Below are positions 15,569-23,656 of a DNA stretch of 64,000 nucleotides, piece after piece. Source of the stretch: Nocardioides oleivorans (GTDB lineage: Bacteria > Actinomycetota > Actinomycetes > Propionibacteriales > Nocardioidaceae). A program made the translations under genes and the position numbers. Within the stretch, counting starts at the first letter, position 1. Each line of letters begins with the position of its first letter. The stretch lies in assembly GCF_004137255.1 (NCBI RefSeq), contig NZ_SDWT01000001.1, positions 1,736,001-1,800,000 of the forward strand. Reading direction: 5' to 3'. The notes below the pieces were generated by a model, which made no database searches, was not told the origin of the DNA, and worked only from the letters and a program-made list of their open reading frames with translations.

Positions 15569-17443
15569 TCAGAAGGAGGCCTCGTCGAGGTCCATCAGGT
15601 CGAGGGTGATGCCCTCGGCGATGGCGCGCTCGGAGGCGATCTTCGGCAGGTTGGTCTGCGCGAAGAACTGCGCAGCGGCGACCTTGCCCTCGTAGAAGAC
15701 CTTGTCCTTGGCCGACACGTCATCGCCGAGCTTGCCGAGCGCGACCTCGGCCTGGCGCAGGAGCAGCCAGGCGCAGACGACGTCACCGAGCACCATCAGC
15801 AGGCGCGAGGTGTTGAGGCCGACCTTGTAGATGTTGCGCTGCTCCTCGGCCGAGGACATCAGGTCGTTGATCATGTGGCCGACGATCGCGTTGGCGTCCT
15901 CGAGCGCGGTGGCGAGCAGCGCGCGCTCGTTCTTGAGGCGACCGTTGCCCGCCTCGGAGGCGATGAAGCCCTCGATCTGCTGGGCGAGGTGGCCGAGCGC
16001 CTTGCCCTGGTCCTTGACGATCTTGCGGAAGAAGAAGTCCTGGCCCTGGATCGCGGTCGTGCCCTCGTAGAGGGTGTCGATCTTGGCGTCGCGGACGTAC
16101 TGCTCGAGCGGGTACTCCTGCAGGAACCCCGAGCCGCCGAAGGTCTGCAGCGACTCGGTGCCCAGCAGCACCCACGAGCGCTCGGAGCCGTAGCCCTTGA
16201 CGATCGGGAGCAGGAGGTCGTTGACCGCGGCGGCCAGGCGGGTCTCCTCGGAGTCGAGGTTGCCCTCGTGCTCGGCGACGAGGACCTGGTCCTGCCAGGT
16301 GGCGGTGTAGAGCACGAGCGCGCGCATCGCCTCGGCGAACGACTTCTGCGTCATCAGCGAGCGGCGCACGTCGGGGTGGTGCGTGATGGCCACGCGCGGC
16401 GCGGTCTTGTCGGCGGCCTGCGTCAGGTCGGCGCCCTGGACGCGCTCCTTGGCGAACTCGAGCGCGTTGAGGTAGCCGGTCGAGAGCGTGGCGATGGCCT
16501 TGGTGCCGACCATCATGCGGGCGTTCTCGATGACCTGGAACATCTGGGCGATGCCGTCGTGGACCTCGCCGAGCAGCCAGCCCTTCGCGGGCTCGCCGCC
16601 ACCGACGGAGGAGTCACCGAAGGTGAGCTCGCAGGTGTTGGACACCTTGATGCCCATCTTGTGCTCGACGTTGGTGACGTAGACGCCGTTGCGCTCGCCG
16701 GTGAGCTCGCCGGTCTCGTGGTCGAAGTGGACCTTCGGGACGATGAAGAGCGAGAGGCCCTTGGTGCCGGGGCCGCCGGCGCCCTCGACGCCGACCGGGC
16801 GGGCCAGCACGAGGTGGATGATGTTGTCGCACAGGTCGGACTCGGCCGAGGTGATGAAGCGCTTGACGCCCTCGATGTTCCACGAGCCGTCCTCGTTGGG
16901 CGTGGCCTTGGTGCGCCCGGCGCCCACGTCGGAGCCGGCGTCGGGCTCGGTGAGCACCATCGAGGTGTTCCAGCCGTGGTCGACGACGTGCTGGGCGATG
17001 CGCTTGTCGCGCTCGTTTCCGTTGCGGTGGATGACGCCCGCGAAGGCCGGGCCGGCGCCGTACATCCAGATCGGGGCGTTGGCGCCGAGCACCATCTCGC
17101 CGATGGCCCAGATGAGCGACGAGGGGGCCGGCGTGCCGCCGAGCTCCTCGCTGATCTGCAGGCGCCAGAACTCGGCGTCCTCCCAGGCCTTGTAGCTCTT
17201 CTTGAACGACTCCGGCAGGGGCGCGGTGTTGGTCGCCGGGTCGAAGACGGGCGGGTTGCGGTCGCTGTCGACGTACGACGCCGCGAGGTCCTCGCGGGCG
17301 AGGCGCTCGACCTCGGCCAGCACCTCGCGGGCAGTCTCGCCGTCGACCTCGCCGAACGGGCCGGTACCCAGGACGTCGTCGCGGCCGAGGACCTCGAAGA
17401 GGTTGAACTCGATGTCGCGGAGGTTGGACTTGTAGTGGCTCAC
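15569..17443 (-). CDS. fadE5: Acyl-CoA dehydrogenase, long FadE5 type
   Basis: This 624-residue protein is longer than ordinary acyl-CoA dehydrogenases (about 390), as in the FadE5 subfamily. It shows an N-terminal extension beginning [19 protein letters not shown], the FAD/acyl-binding core ([26 protein letters not shown]), the [20 protein letters not shown] segment and a C-terminal helical domain. It oxidises acyl-CoA to enoyl-CoA and passes electrons to ETF. I chose GTG at 17443 because FadE5 homologues start at this SHYKSN point and GGTGGAA precedes it. It is divergent from an Rrf2 regulator. The EtfD-like protein at 34.8-38.7 kb would complete the electron path. Confidence 0.92.
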   Translation of the reverse strand: MSHYKSNLRDIEFNLFEVLGRDDVLGTGPFGEVDGETAREVLAEVERLAREDLAASYVDSDRNPPVFDPATNTAPLPESFKKSYKAWEDAEFWRLQISEELGGTPAPSSLIWAIGEMVLGANAPIWMYGAGPAFAGVIHRNGNERDKRIAQHVVDHGWNTSMVLTEPDAGSDVGAGRTKATPNEDGSWNIEGVKRFITSAESDLCDNIIHLVLARPVGVEGAGGPGTKGLSLFIVPKVHFDHETGELTGERNGVYVTNVEHKMGIKVSNTCELTFGDSSVGGGEPAKGWLLGEVHDGIAQMFQVIENARMMVGTKAIATLSTGYLNALEFAKERVQGADLTQAADKTAPRVAITHHPDVRRSLMTQKSFAEAMRALVLYTATWQDQVLVAEHEGNLDSEETRLAAAVNDLLLPIVKGYGSERSWVLLGTESLQTFGGSGFLQEYPLEQYVRDAKIDTLYEGTTAIQGQDFFFRKIVKDQGKALGHLAQQIEGFIASEAGNGRLKNERALLATALEDANAIVGHMINDLMSSAEEQRNIYKVGLNTSRLLMVLGDVVCAWLLLRQAEVALGKLGDDVSAKDKVFYEGKVAAAQFFAQTNLPKIASERAIAEGITLDLMDLDEASF

Positions 17444-17661
17444 GGCTTCCACCTGTTCGTGTCACGTAGCGGTGCGGTCTGGGGGCGGGTGCGCGGGTGG
17501 GCTACTCGCCGGTAACTAAAGGATGCCTCGCGATGGGCCGTCACGCAACACGAACGCCCGATGTCGCAGATCACAGCGCTGCGGGTCGCCGACGGGGCGG
17601 TTCGGATCCGTCGCGGCGCGAAGAACACTGTCCCTGCCGAGATATCTGACAAACTGGTCTT

Positions 17662-18120
17662 ATGCGCGTCTCCGCCAAAGCCGACTACGCCCTGCGGGCC
17701 CTGATCGAGATCGCGGTGCGCACCGACGGGACCGCCGTCAGCGCCGAGCAGCTCGGCAAGGCCCAGCAGATCCCCCACGGCTTCCTCCAGGCCATCCTCG
17801 CCGACCTCCGCCGCGCCGACGTCGTGGTGTCGCAGCGCGGCCAGTCCGGTGGCTGGCGCTTCGCGCGCAAGCCCGAGACCGTGACCGTCGCCGACGTGAT
17901 CCGCGCCGTCGACGGCCCGCTCGTGTCGGTCTACGGCCTGCGGCCGGAGGCGGTGGAGTACGACGACTCGGCGCAGGTGCTGCAGCACGTCTGGATCGCT
18001 GCCCGCCACTCGCTGCGCAGCGTGTTCGAGCAGGTCACCATCCAGGACCTCGCCGACGGCAAGCTCCCGCAGGGCATCGCCGCCCTGACGGCCGACGAGG
18101 ACGCCTGGCAGCCCCACTGA
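17662..18120 (+). CDS. Rrf2-family regulator without Fe-S cysteines
   Basis: This 152-residue winged-helix protein has the Rrf2 N-terminus (MRVSAKADYALRALIEIAVR) and recognition helix region (AQQIPHGFLQAILADLRRAD), then QRGQSGGWRFARKPETVTVA. It has no cysteine at all, so it cannot bind the Fe-S cluster of IscR or NsrR and is closer to the CymR/YwnA type. No ribosome site is visible before the ATG, which suggests a leaderless message. It is divergent from the FadE5-like gene over a 218-base gap, so control of that gene is plausible but unproven. Confidence 0.85.
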   Translation: MRVSAKADYALRALIEIAVRTDGTAVSAEQLGKAQQIPHGFLQAILADLRRADVVVSQRGQSGGWRFARKPETVTVADVIRAVDGPLVSVYGLRPEAVEYDDSAQVLQHVWIAARHSLRSVFEQVTIQDLADGKLPQGIAALTADEDAWQPH

Positions 18121-18134
18121 CCCTGGTCGGGTGG

Positions 18135-18213
18135 ACTGTGCACCCGAGTCTCCCGCTTCGGCACCCAGATCTGGGCCGACAAGCGGGGTGGTCACCGGAT
18201 ATCCGGTGACTCC
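18135..18213. repeat. Two-palindrome intergenic repeat, copy 1
   Basis: An element of about 79 bases with two modules. The first is a palindrome around AGATCT (CCCAGATCTGGG with CGGC/GCCG flanks, slightly degraded on the left). The second is the perfect 20-base palindrome GTCACCGGATATCCGGTGAC (18191-18210). The modules are separated by 8 bases after GACAA. It is almost identical to the copy at 26130-26208 and lies between convergent genes. Confidence 0.8.
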
Positions 18214-18227
18214 CGAGGCCTCCGAAC

Positions 18228-18764
18228 CTACGCGGCGAGGCGCCGGTTGACCTGCTTGCGCCGCTTGGAGAGCTTGGCCAGCCGCTTGTCGAGGCGGGCC
18301 TCCTCCTCGATCAGCGCGATGCGCGCGACCTGGGCGGCGAGCTGCTCGTCGGTGAGGTGCGAGGGCAGCACGTGGGTGCGGTCGCCCCTGACCAGCTCGG
18401 TCCACGCCGCGGCCGGCTCGACCTCGAAGCCGCTGGTCACGACCAGGACGACCTTGAAGTCCGCGAGCCCGTCGAGCGCGAGGGCGGCCTGCTCGGGCGT
18501 GGCCCCGAAGAAGTCGGGGATGCTGACGAAGCAGTCGGACCTCGTCCTCCAGGCACGGCGGGCGACCTTCGCCCATGAGCCCTCGACCTGCTTGCGCTTG
18601 AGGCCGGCGGCCTTGTGCGCACGCCGGATCTCGATGCCAGCGTGCTCGAAGACCTCGGCCTCGAGCTCGGGGACGGCGATCCGGCCGAGGGCGAGCGCCT
18701 CGGTCATCTCCGAGACGTCGACCGGGTCGGGGCCGATGTGGAGCAGGAACAGTCGCTTGGCCAT
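18228..18764 (-). CDS. Uncharacterised protein resembling a truncated sulfotransferase-like fold
   Basis: This 178-residue protein starts MAKRLFLLHIGPDPVD, like the first strand of actinobacterial sulfotransferase-like proteins but without their phosphate-binding KTGTT loop. The segment FVSIPDFFGATPEQAALAL and the following KVVLVVTSGFEVEPAAAW also recall that family. The C-terminus is a basic helix likely to form a coiled coil (RLDKRLAKLSKRRKQVNRRL). Loss of the cofactor loop suggests a non-enzymatic derivative. ATG at 18764 is chosen; the longer upstream frame runs through the next promoter. Confidence 0.6.
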   Translation of the reverse strand: MAKRLFLLHIGPDPVDVSEMTEALALGRIAVPELEAEVFEHAGIEIRRAHKAAGLKRKQVEGSWAKVARRAWRTRSDCFVSIPDFFGATPEQAALALDGLADFKVVLVVTSGFEVEPAAAWTELVRGDRTHVLPSHLTDEQLAAQVARIALIEEEARLDKRLAKLSKRRKQVNRRLAA

Positions 18765-18820
18765 GGCGCCAGCCTCTCGCCGGTGGGCGACCCGGACGTG
18801 AACAGCCCCTGACCGGGTCC

Positions 18821-18845
18821 GGAACTCTTCGGTGGTGGATTCGTT
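18821..18845 (+). promoter_or_regulatory. ECF-type promoter of the sigma-factor operon
   Basis: GGAAC (18821-18825), a 16-base spacer and CGTT (18842-18845) match the consensus of extracytoplasmic-function sigma promoters. The start codon of the ECF sigma gene is 86 bases further on. This suggests autoregulation or control by another ECF sigma factor. Confidence 0.6.
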
Positions 18846-18931
18846 GCGCCCTCGGTGTGACGTCGACGCGGCTGGGCGCGTCTCACTGGTGACGCCGACC
18901 CCGCCCACCCCGACCAGCCGCAAGGAGAGAC

Positions 18932-19438
18932 GTGCCCCGCCCGACCGAGGAGTTCGAGGAGTTCGCCGTCGCGCGGACCCCCCAGCTCTTCCGTGCGGCG
19001 TGGCTGATGTGCGGCGACACCCACCGTGCCGAGGACCTGGTCCAGGAGACCCTGGCGAAGGTCTACGTCCGGTGGCACCGCCGCCTGGGCGCACCGATCG
19101 AGCACCCGGTGGCGTACGCCCACACGACGCTGGCGCGCACCTACCTCAGCGCCCAGCGTCGCCGCAGCACCCACGAGAGACCGACCGAGCACCTGCCCGA
19201 GACGGCGATGACGGATGGGGACGCCGCCACCCGACTCGCCCTCCGGGCGGCGCTCGACGAGCTCGCGCCGATGGACCGCGCGGTCCTGGTCCTGCGCTAC
19301 CTCGAGGACGTGTCGGTGGCCGACACCGCGGACGCCCTCGGGGTGAGCCCCGGTGCCGTGCGCAACCGCACGCTGCGTGCGCTCGACCGACTCCGTGCGG
19401 TGCTGGGCCCGTCCCTCTCCGACCTGCTGGAAACCTGA
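18932..19438 (+). CDS. SigE-family ECF RNA polymerase sigma factor
   Basis: This 168-residue sigma-70 factor has region 2 (FRAAWLMCGDTHRAEDLVQE, then KVYVRW) and region 4 (LAPMDRAVLVLRYLEDVSVA, DALGVSPGAVRNRTLRAL). The length and W-H-R pattern fit the SigE-type ECF subfamily common in actinobacteria. GTG at 18932 has an excellent AAGGAGA site. A gene for a membrane protein starts 14 bases after its stop and is the likely anti-sigma partner. The promoter upstream matches the ECF consensus. Confidence 0.92.
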   Translation: MPRPTEEFEEFAVARTPQLFRAAWLMCGDTHRAEDLVQETLAKVYVRWHRRLGAPIEHPVAYAHTTLARTYLSAQRRRSTHERPTEHLPETAMTDGDAATRLALRAALDELAPMDRAVLVLRYLEDVSVADTADALGVSPGAVRNRTLRALDRLRAVLGPSLSDLLET

Positions 19439-19451
19439 AGGAGCAGCACAG

Positions 19452-20237
19452 ATGTCCCAGCACGACACCGGCGTCACCGAGCTGTTGCGTCGCGCCAGCG
19501 ACGACCTCGCCCCCGACGTCGACCGCCTCGTCAGCGGCGGCGTCTCCCGCGGCCGCTCACGCCAGCGCCGCGCCCGGATCGGTACGACGGTCGCCTCGCT
19601 CGCCGTGATCGGCGTCGTCGGCTGGCTGGCGGCCGTCGTACCCCTGCTCGGGGACCCCGACAGCGCCCGCGACCCCGAGATCGCCGACGGCGCCACGACG
19701 GCCGGCACGGAGGTCGCCGCCGACCCCGACCGGCCGCCACCCGCCGACGAGCTCCGCCCGCTGGTGTCGCCGGACGCGATGGCCTCCACGCTCCAGGAGC
19801 TCACCGGCGCCGCCACGGTGCGGCGCGTCGACGTGGACGAGTCCGGGAAGGACCTCCCACGCCTCTACTACGCCACCGTCGACGGGGCGCAGGTGTCGTT
19901 CCGGATCCGGTGGTACAACAACCCGCTCGTCGTCGAGGACGGCGGCGACCCCCTGGCCCCGAGCCACATCTGCCAGCCCGCTGCGGACCTCGACTGCACG
20001 ACCCTCCCGGACGGGTCGCGACTGCTGCGCGAGGAGGCCCGTCCGAGCGGCGGCACCGGCGTCCCGGAGTCGTTCCTGGAGCGGTCGCTCACCCTGGCGA
20101 CCAGCGACGGGTGGCAGATCGACGTGATCGCGCGCAACACCACGGACGAGAAGCAGGGCGACGTGGTGGCGGGGGAACCGGTGCTGACCATGGCCGAGAT
20201 GGAGGCCCTGGCCCTGAGCGGCTCCTGGTTCGGCTAG
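19452..20237 (+). CDS. Single-pass membrane protein, putative anti-sigma/sensor partner
   Basis: This 261-residue protein has a 45-residue cytosolic N-terminus (TELLRRASDDLAPDVDRLVS, then an Arg-rich stretch), one membrane helix (about 46-67, VASLAVIGVVGWLAAVVPLL) and an outer domain of about 185 residues with two cysteines (HICQP, LDCTT) that could pair. The N-terminal motif is the one found in proteins co-encoded with SigE-type sigma factors. There is no zinc-binding HxxxCxxC motif, so it is not a ZAS anti-sigma factor. GAAGGAG precedes ATG 19452. Confidence 0.75.
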   Translation: MSQHDTGVTELLRRASDDLAPDVDRLVSGGVSRGRSRQRRARIGTTVASLAVIGVVGWLAAVVPLLGDPDSARDPEIADGATTAGTEVAADPDRPPPADELRPLVSPDAMASTLQELTGAATVRRVDVDESGKDLPRLYYATVDGAQVSFRIRWYNNPLVVEDGGDPLAPSHICQPAADLDCTTLPDGSRLLREEARPSGGTGVPESFLERSLTLATSDGWQIDVIARNTTDEKQGDVVAGEPVLTMAEMEALALSGSWFG

Positions 20238-20240
20238 GCC

Positions 20241-20858
20241 TCAGCCGGCGAGCATCCCCGCGCACGCCGTCGCGGCCGCGCTCGCGTCGCCACGGATGAC
20301 GGCGTCGGCGAGCACGTCGAGCGAGTGACGCAGGTCCGGGGAGTCGGCCGGCGGGGGCGCCTTGTCGGCGAGCAGGTCGTCGAGGTCGACGAGCAGCGGC
20401 GAGTCGGCGAGGCGTCGTACGCACCGCCACGTGTGCTCGAAGCTGCGGGGACGCCCGTCGTCGGCCAGCATCGCCAGCCGCAGCGAGGCGTTGGGGTGCA
20501 CGGCGGCGGCGCGCGCCAGGCCGGCGAGCATCGACTCGCGCGCGACCGCGACCTCCGCGTGCGGCTGGGTGTCGACCCGCTCCTGCAGGCGCGAGTCGGC
20601 CCCGCCGTCGACGTCGCGGACGAGGGCGCCGACGCCGTGCCGGACCTCGATCCGTCCGCGGGTCTCCAGCGAGGCCAGGGCACGGGAGAGGGTGGCGCGG
20701 CTGACGCCGAGGTCGGCCGCGAGCTGGCGTTCGGGCGGGAGCCGGTCGCCGCCGACGAGGCCCTGCGCCTCGATGAAGTCCGAGATGTGCGCGGCCAGGC
20801 TCTCGTAGAGGCGCTCGCGCCGCAGTGGTGGCAGGTTCCGCGAGGGCTGCTCAGGCAT
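20241..20858 (-). CDS. GntR-family regulator (FadR/FCD-like)
   Basis: This 205-residue regulator has an N-terminal winged helix (about 12-80: LYESLAAHISDFIEAQGLVG, RLPPERQLAADLGVSRATLS, ALASLETRGRIEVRHGVGA). A short all-helical effector domain of FCD type follows. It is divergent from a MatC-like carboxylate permease 116 bases away, and the region between carries repeats of the TAGTGGC/GCCAC type. The natural reading is a carboxylate-responsive repressor of that permease. Confidence 0.88.
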   Translation of the reverse strand: MPEQPSRNLPPLRRERLYESLAAHISDFIEAQGLVGGDRLPPERQLAADLGVSRATLSRALASLETRGRIEVRHGVGALVRDVDGGADSRLQERVDTQPHAEVAVARESMLAGLARAAAVHPNASLRLAMLADDGRPRSFEHTWRCVRRLADSPLLVDLDDLLADKAPPPADSPDLRHSLDVLADAVIRGDASAAATACAGMLAG

Positions 20859-20871
20859 GGATCCACCCTAG

Positions 20872-20910
20872 TGGCACTGTGGCCCGGTTGCTAGGTGGCC
20901 TAGCCACTGG
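20872..20910. promoter_or_regulatory. Candidate GntR operator
   Basis: CTAGGTGGCCTAGCCACTGG (20891-20910) contains inverted arms GGTGGC/GCCACT with one mismatch. A related half-site, AGTGGCACTGTGGCC, lies at about 20872. The two sites sit between the divergent GntR gene and the permease gene, where a local regulator would bind. Confidence 0.4.
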
Positions 20911-20974
20911 CATGATGCGCGTCACATGCTCGACGTGGCCCCGGTCACATCCTCGACTCGACTAGGTGGAACGT

Positions 20975-22333
20975 GTGTCCCACGAACTGATCTCCCTCGC
21001 GGTCCTCGTGATCGTCTTCCTCGTCGCCACCGTGCGCGGCGTCAACATGGGTGCGCTGGCGCTCGTGGCGTCGTTCATCGTGGGGCTCGCGGTCTACGAC
21101 GCGACGACCGACGACGTGCTCGCCGGCTTCCCGAGCGGGCTGTTCGTGATCCTGGTCGGGGTGACGTACCTCTTCGCGCTCGCGAAGAACAACGGCACGG
21201 TCGACTGGATCGTGCACGGCTCGGTGCGCGCGGTCGGCGGTCGGGTGGCGCTCGTGCCGTGGGCGATGTTCCTGGTCTGTGCGATCGTCACCGCGATCGG
21301 CGCGGTCAGCCCGGCCGCCGTCGCGATCGTCGCGCCCGTCGCGATGGGCTTCGCCGTCCGCTACCAGATCCACCCGGTGATGATGGGGATGATGGTGGTG
21401 CAGGGCGCGACCGCCGGCAGCTTCTCCCCGATCGGCATCTTCGGCTCGATCACCAACGGCGTCGTCGAGGGCAACGACCTGCCGGGCAGCCAGACGTTCC
21501 TGTTCTTCTCGACGTTCCTCGCCGCCACGCTGATCGCCGTCGTCACCTACGTCGCCTTCGGTGGCCGGGCCCTCATCGCCCGCGGACGCGAGGACGTCCA
21601 GGTCGCGGCCATGGGCGCCGAGGCCGAGCAGGCGTCGTACGCCGCCACGCGCTCGGGCGGCAGCGGCGGCACCCCGCACTCCGCGGTCGAGGCGAAGCGC
21701 TCCGTCGCGGCGTCCTCCGACGTCGACGACCCGAGCAAGCTCAACGCCCAGCGCATCGTGACCCTCGTCGGCCTGGTGGCGCTGATGGTCGGCGCGCTCG
21801 GCTTCGACCTCGACGTCGGCTTCACCGCCCTCACCATCGCCGTCGCCCTCACCCTCGCCTTCCCGGCCTCGGCCAAGGGTGCGGTCGAGAAGATCAGCTG
21901 GGGCACGGTGCTCCTCATCGGTGGGATCGTGACCTACGTGACGCTCCTGCAGAACCAGGGCGTCGTCGACTGGCTCGGCGACGGCGTGGCCGACGTCGGC
22001 GCCCCGCTCGTCGCGGCCGTGCTGATCTGCCTCATCGGCGCCGTGGTCTCGGCCTTCGCCTCCACGACCGGCATCATCGGAGCGCTCATCCCGCTGGCGG
22101 TGCCGTTCCTGCTCACCGACCAGGTCAGCGCGGTCGGCCTCATCGCCGCTCTGGCCATCTCCAGCTCGGTGGTCGACTGCAGCCCGTTCTCCACCAACGG
22201 CGCTCTCGTGGTCGCCAACGCCGAGCCCGACCAGCGCGAGATGGTCTTCAAGCGGCTCATGCAGTGGGGCATGTCGATCGTCGTGGTGGCGCCGGTCGTG
22301 GCCTGGGCCGTGCTGGTCGTGCCGACCGTCTAG
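20975..22333 (+). CDS. MatC/SLC13-type dicarboxylate permease
   Basis: This 452-residue transporter has about 11-12 membrane helices in two halves separated by a polar loop (about 205-260). The N-terminal half matches the MatC dicarboxylate-carrier N-domain (HELISLAVLVIVFLVATVRG, GLFVILVGVTYLFALAKNNG). SPAAVAIVAPVAMG and CSPFSTNGALVV are the paired re-entrant motifs of this ion-transporter superfamily. GTG at 20975 is preceded by AGGTGGA; an in-frame GTG at 20966 is less well placed. Malonate- or C4-dicarboxylate-like substrates are likely, with regulation by the divergent GntR protein. Confidence 0.85.
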   Translation: MSHELISLAVLVIVFLVATVRGVNMGALALVASFIVGLAVYDATTDDVLAGFPSGLFVILVGVTYLFALAKNNGTVDWIVHGSVRAVGGRVALVPWAMFLVCAIVTAIGAVSPAAVAIVAPVAMGFAVRYQIHPVMMGMMVVQGATAGSFSPIGIFGSITNGVVEGNDLPGSQTFLFFSTFLAATLIAVVTYVAFGGRALIARGREDVQVAAMGAEAEQASYAATRSGGSGGTPHSAVEAKRSVAASSDVDDPSKLNAQRIVTLVGLVALMVGALGFDLDVGFTALTIAVALTLAFPASAKGAVEKISWGTVLLIGGIVTYVTLLQNQGVVDWLGDGVADVGAPLVAAVLICLIGAVVSAFASTTGIIGALIPLAVPFLLTDQVSAVGLIAALAISSSVVDCSPFSTNGALVVANAEPDQREMVFKRLMQWGMSIVVVAPVVAWAVLVVPTV

Positions 22334-22336
22334 CGA

Positions 22337-23011
22337 CTAGAGCCCGACGATCGTGCTTGCCAGGTCCGCGGCGTCCTGCACCTCGTTTGGGGGCCGCGGA
22401 CCTGTCGCATCCACGACGTGCCCCGGGCGCGCGAGCCGAACCGCCGTGATGCCGGCCTCGAGCGCACCGCGTACGTCCCGCGCCGAGGCGGCGACGTGCA
22501 CCAGCCGTTCGGGCGCGACGGCAGCCACCGCGGCGGTGTAGATGTCCGGGCTCGGCTTGAAGGCACCGAGGCGCTGGGAGCTCAGCACCAGGTCGGGGTC
22601 CACCAGGGCGTGGGCGCGGGTGAGCCGGGCGAGGTCGTCGTCGACGTTGGAGAGCAGCCCGACGGCCGACACCCGGTCGAGCGCGGCGACCCCGGCGACG
22701 CCCGCCTCGACGTCGGGCCACAGCGGCCAGTCGGGGATCGTCTCGTGCAGGCGGGCGAGGTCGCCGGGAGCGAGCTCGGCGCCGAGCCCGAGGTCGGCGT
22801 ACGCCGCGACGAGCGCCGAGCGCGACACCTCGCGGAAGGTCCGCGGCGGGCGCGCGTCCTTCTGGAGGGCCTTGTTGTGCGCGTCCCAGGCGTCGTAGAG
22901 GTCCTCGCCGGACTGGCTCCAGCCGCGCTCGGCGGCGATCCCGGCGAACGTCCTCGACGCCCCGGTGCGGGTGTCGGTCAGGGCGCTGAAGAGGTCGAAC
23001 GTGACGATCAC
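22337..23011 (-). CDS. HAD-superfamily hydrolase (haloacid dehalogenase type II-like)
   Basis: This 224-residue protein has HAD motif I at the very start (VTFDLFSALTDT, nucleophile Asp5), motif II in VGLLSNVDDD, the motif III Lys in GAFKPSPDIY and a helical cap of type II dehalogenase style (about 20-95). Motif IV is less typical (AASARDVRGALEAGI in place of a DD pair). A phosphatase or dehalogenase activity is possible. Its GTG overlaps the stop of the DUF2461 gene (GTGA). Confidence 0.8.
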   Translation of the reverse strand: MIVTFDLFSALTDTRTGASRTFAGIAAERGWSQSGEDLYDAWDAHNKALQKDARPPRTFREVSRSALVAAYADLGLGAELAPGDLARLHETIPDWPLWPDVEAGVAGVAALDRVSAVGLLSNVDDDLARLTRAHALVDPDLVLSSQRLGAFKPSPDIYTAAVAAVAPERLVHVAASARDVRGALEAGITAVRLARPGHVVDATGPRPPNEVQDAADLASTIVGL

Positions 23012-23646
23012 GTGGGCTCGACCCGGACGGCGGTCAGCCAGGTCACGAGCGGCTTGAGGGCACGCCAGTCCTCGCGCACCCGGTCGACGAGGCCGGCGTC
23101 GATGGCGTCGGGCTCGAAGCCGTAGGGACGGCCGACGACGAGCTGCTTGCGACGGAGCAGGTGGATGCGAGGGTGGTCGGCGTCGTACCCGCGCGGTGAC
23201 GTCTTGAGCTGGTCGCCCCCGACCTCGAATCCGTCCTTCTCGAGCTTCTTCAGGAGCCGGTCGAGGGCCCTGCCGGTCCCGTCGTCGGCCATCGCCTCGC
23301 GGATCGCGGAGAGGCGTCGCCCGTCGGCGTCGTAGAACCCCGCGCCGACGCGCGTGCCGCGCGGCGAGATCTCGAAGTACCACCCCGTGGCCGGACCCGC
23401 GCCGACGAACGCGCCCTGGTGCGTCTTGTAGGGCGTCTTGTCCTTCGCGAACCGGACGTCGCGGTAGGGGCGGAAGACCTTGGCCGTGCCGAACTCCGGC
23501 TCCAGCGCGGCCATCAGCGCCTTCGTCGGCGCGGCGACGCACTCCTGGTAGACGTGCTTGTGGGCCTCCCAGAAGGACTTCGTGTTGTCGACCTCGAGGT
23601 CGTCGTAGAAGTCCAGCGCCGCGACGGGGAATCCGGTGAAGCTCAC
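23008..23646 (-). CDS. DUF2461 (TIGR02453) family protein
   Basis: This protein of about 212 residues matches DUF2461 along its full length: GFPVAALDFYDDLEVDNTKS, the RPYRDVRFAKDKTPYKTHQG core, GWYFEISPRG and a C-terminal helix with LVTWLTAV. The function is unknown; the fold is mixed alpha/beta and probably cytosolic. Two GTG starts are possible (23655 and 23646). GGGAGG sits between them, and neither spacing is ideal. It is co-transcribed with the HAD gene through a 4-base overlap. Confidence 0.85.
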   Translation of the reverse strand: MSFTGFPVAALDFYDDLEVDNTKSFWEAHKHVYQECVAAPTKALMAALEPEFGTAKVFRPYRDVRFAKDKTPYKTHQGAFVGAGPATGWYFEISPRGTRVGAGFYDADGRRLSAIREAMADDGTGRALDRLLKKLEKDGFEVGGDQLKTSPRGYDADHPRIHLLRRKQLVVGRPYGFEPDAIDAGLVDRVREDWRALKPLVTWLTAVRVEPT

Positions 23647-23656
23647 CCCTCCCACG

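Noticed and set aside
17641..17661. Second DasR-like site (ACTGGTCT) before the Rrf2 gene
   Set aside because: Only half of the palindrome is present and it overlaps the start codon, so it is more likely part of a promoter or Rrf2 site.
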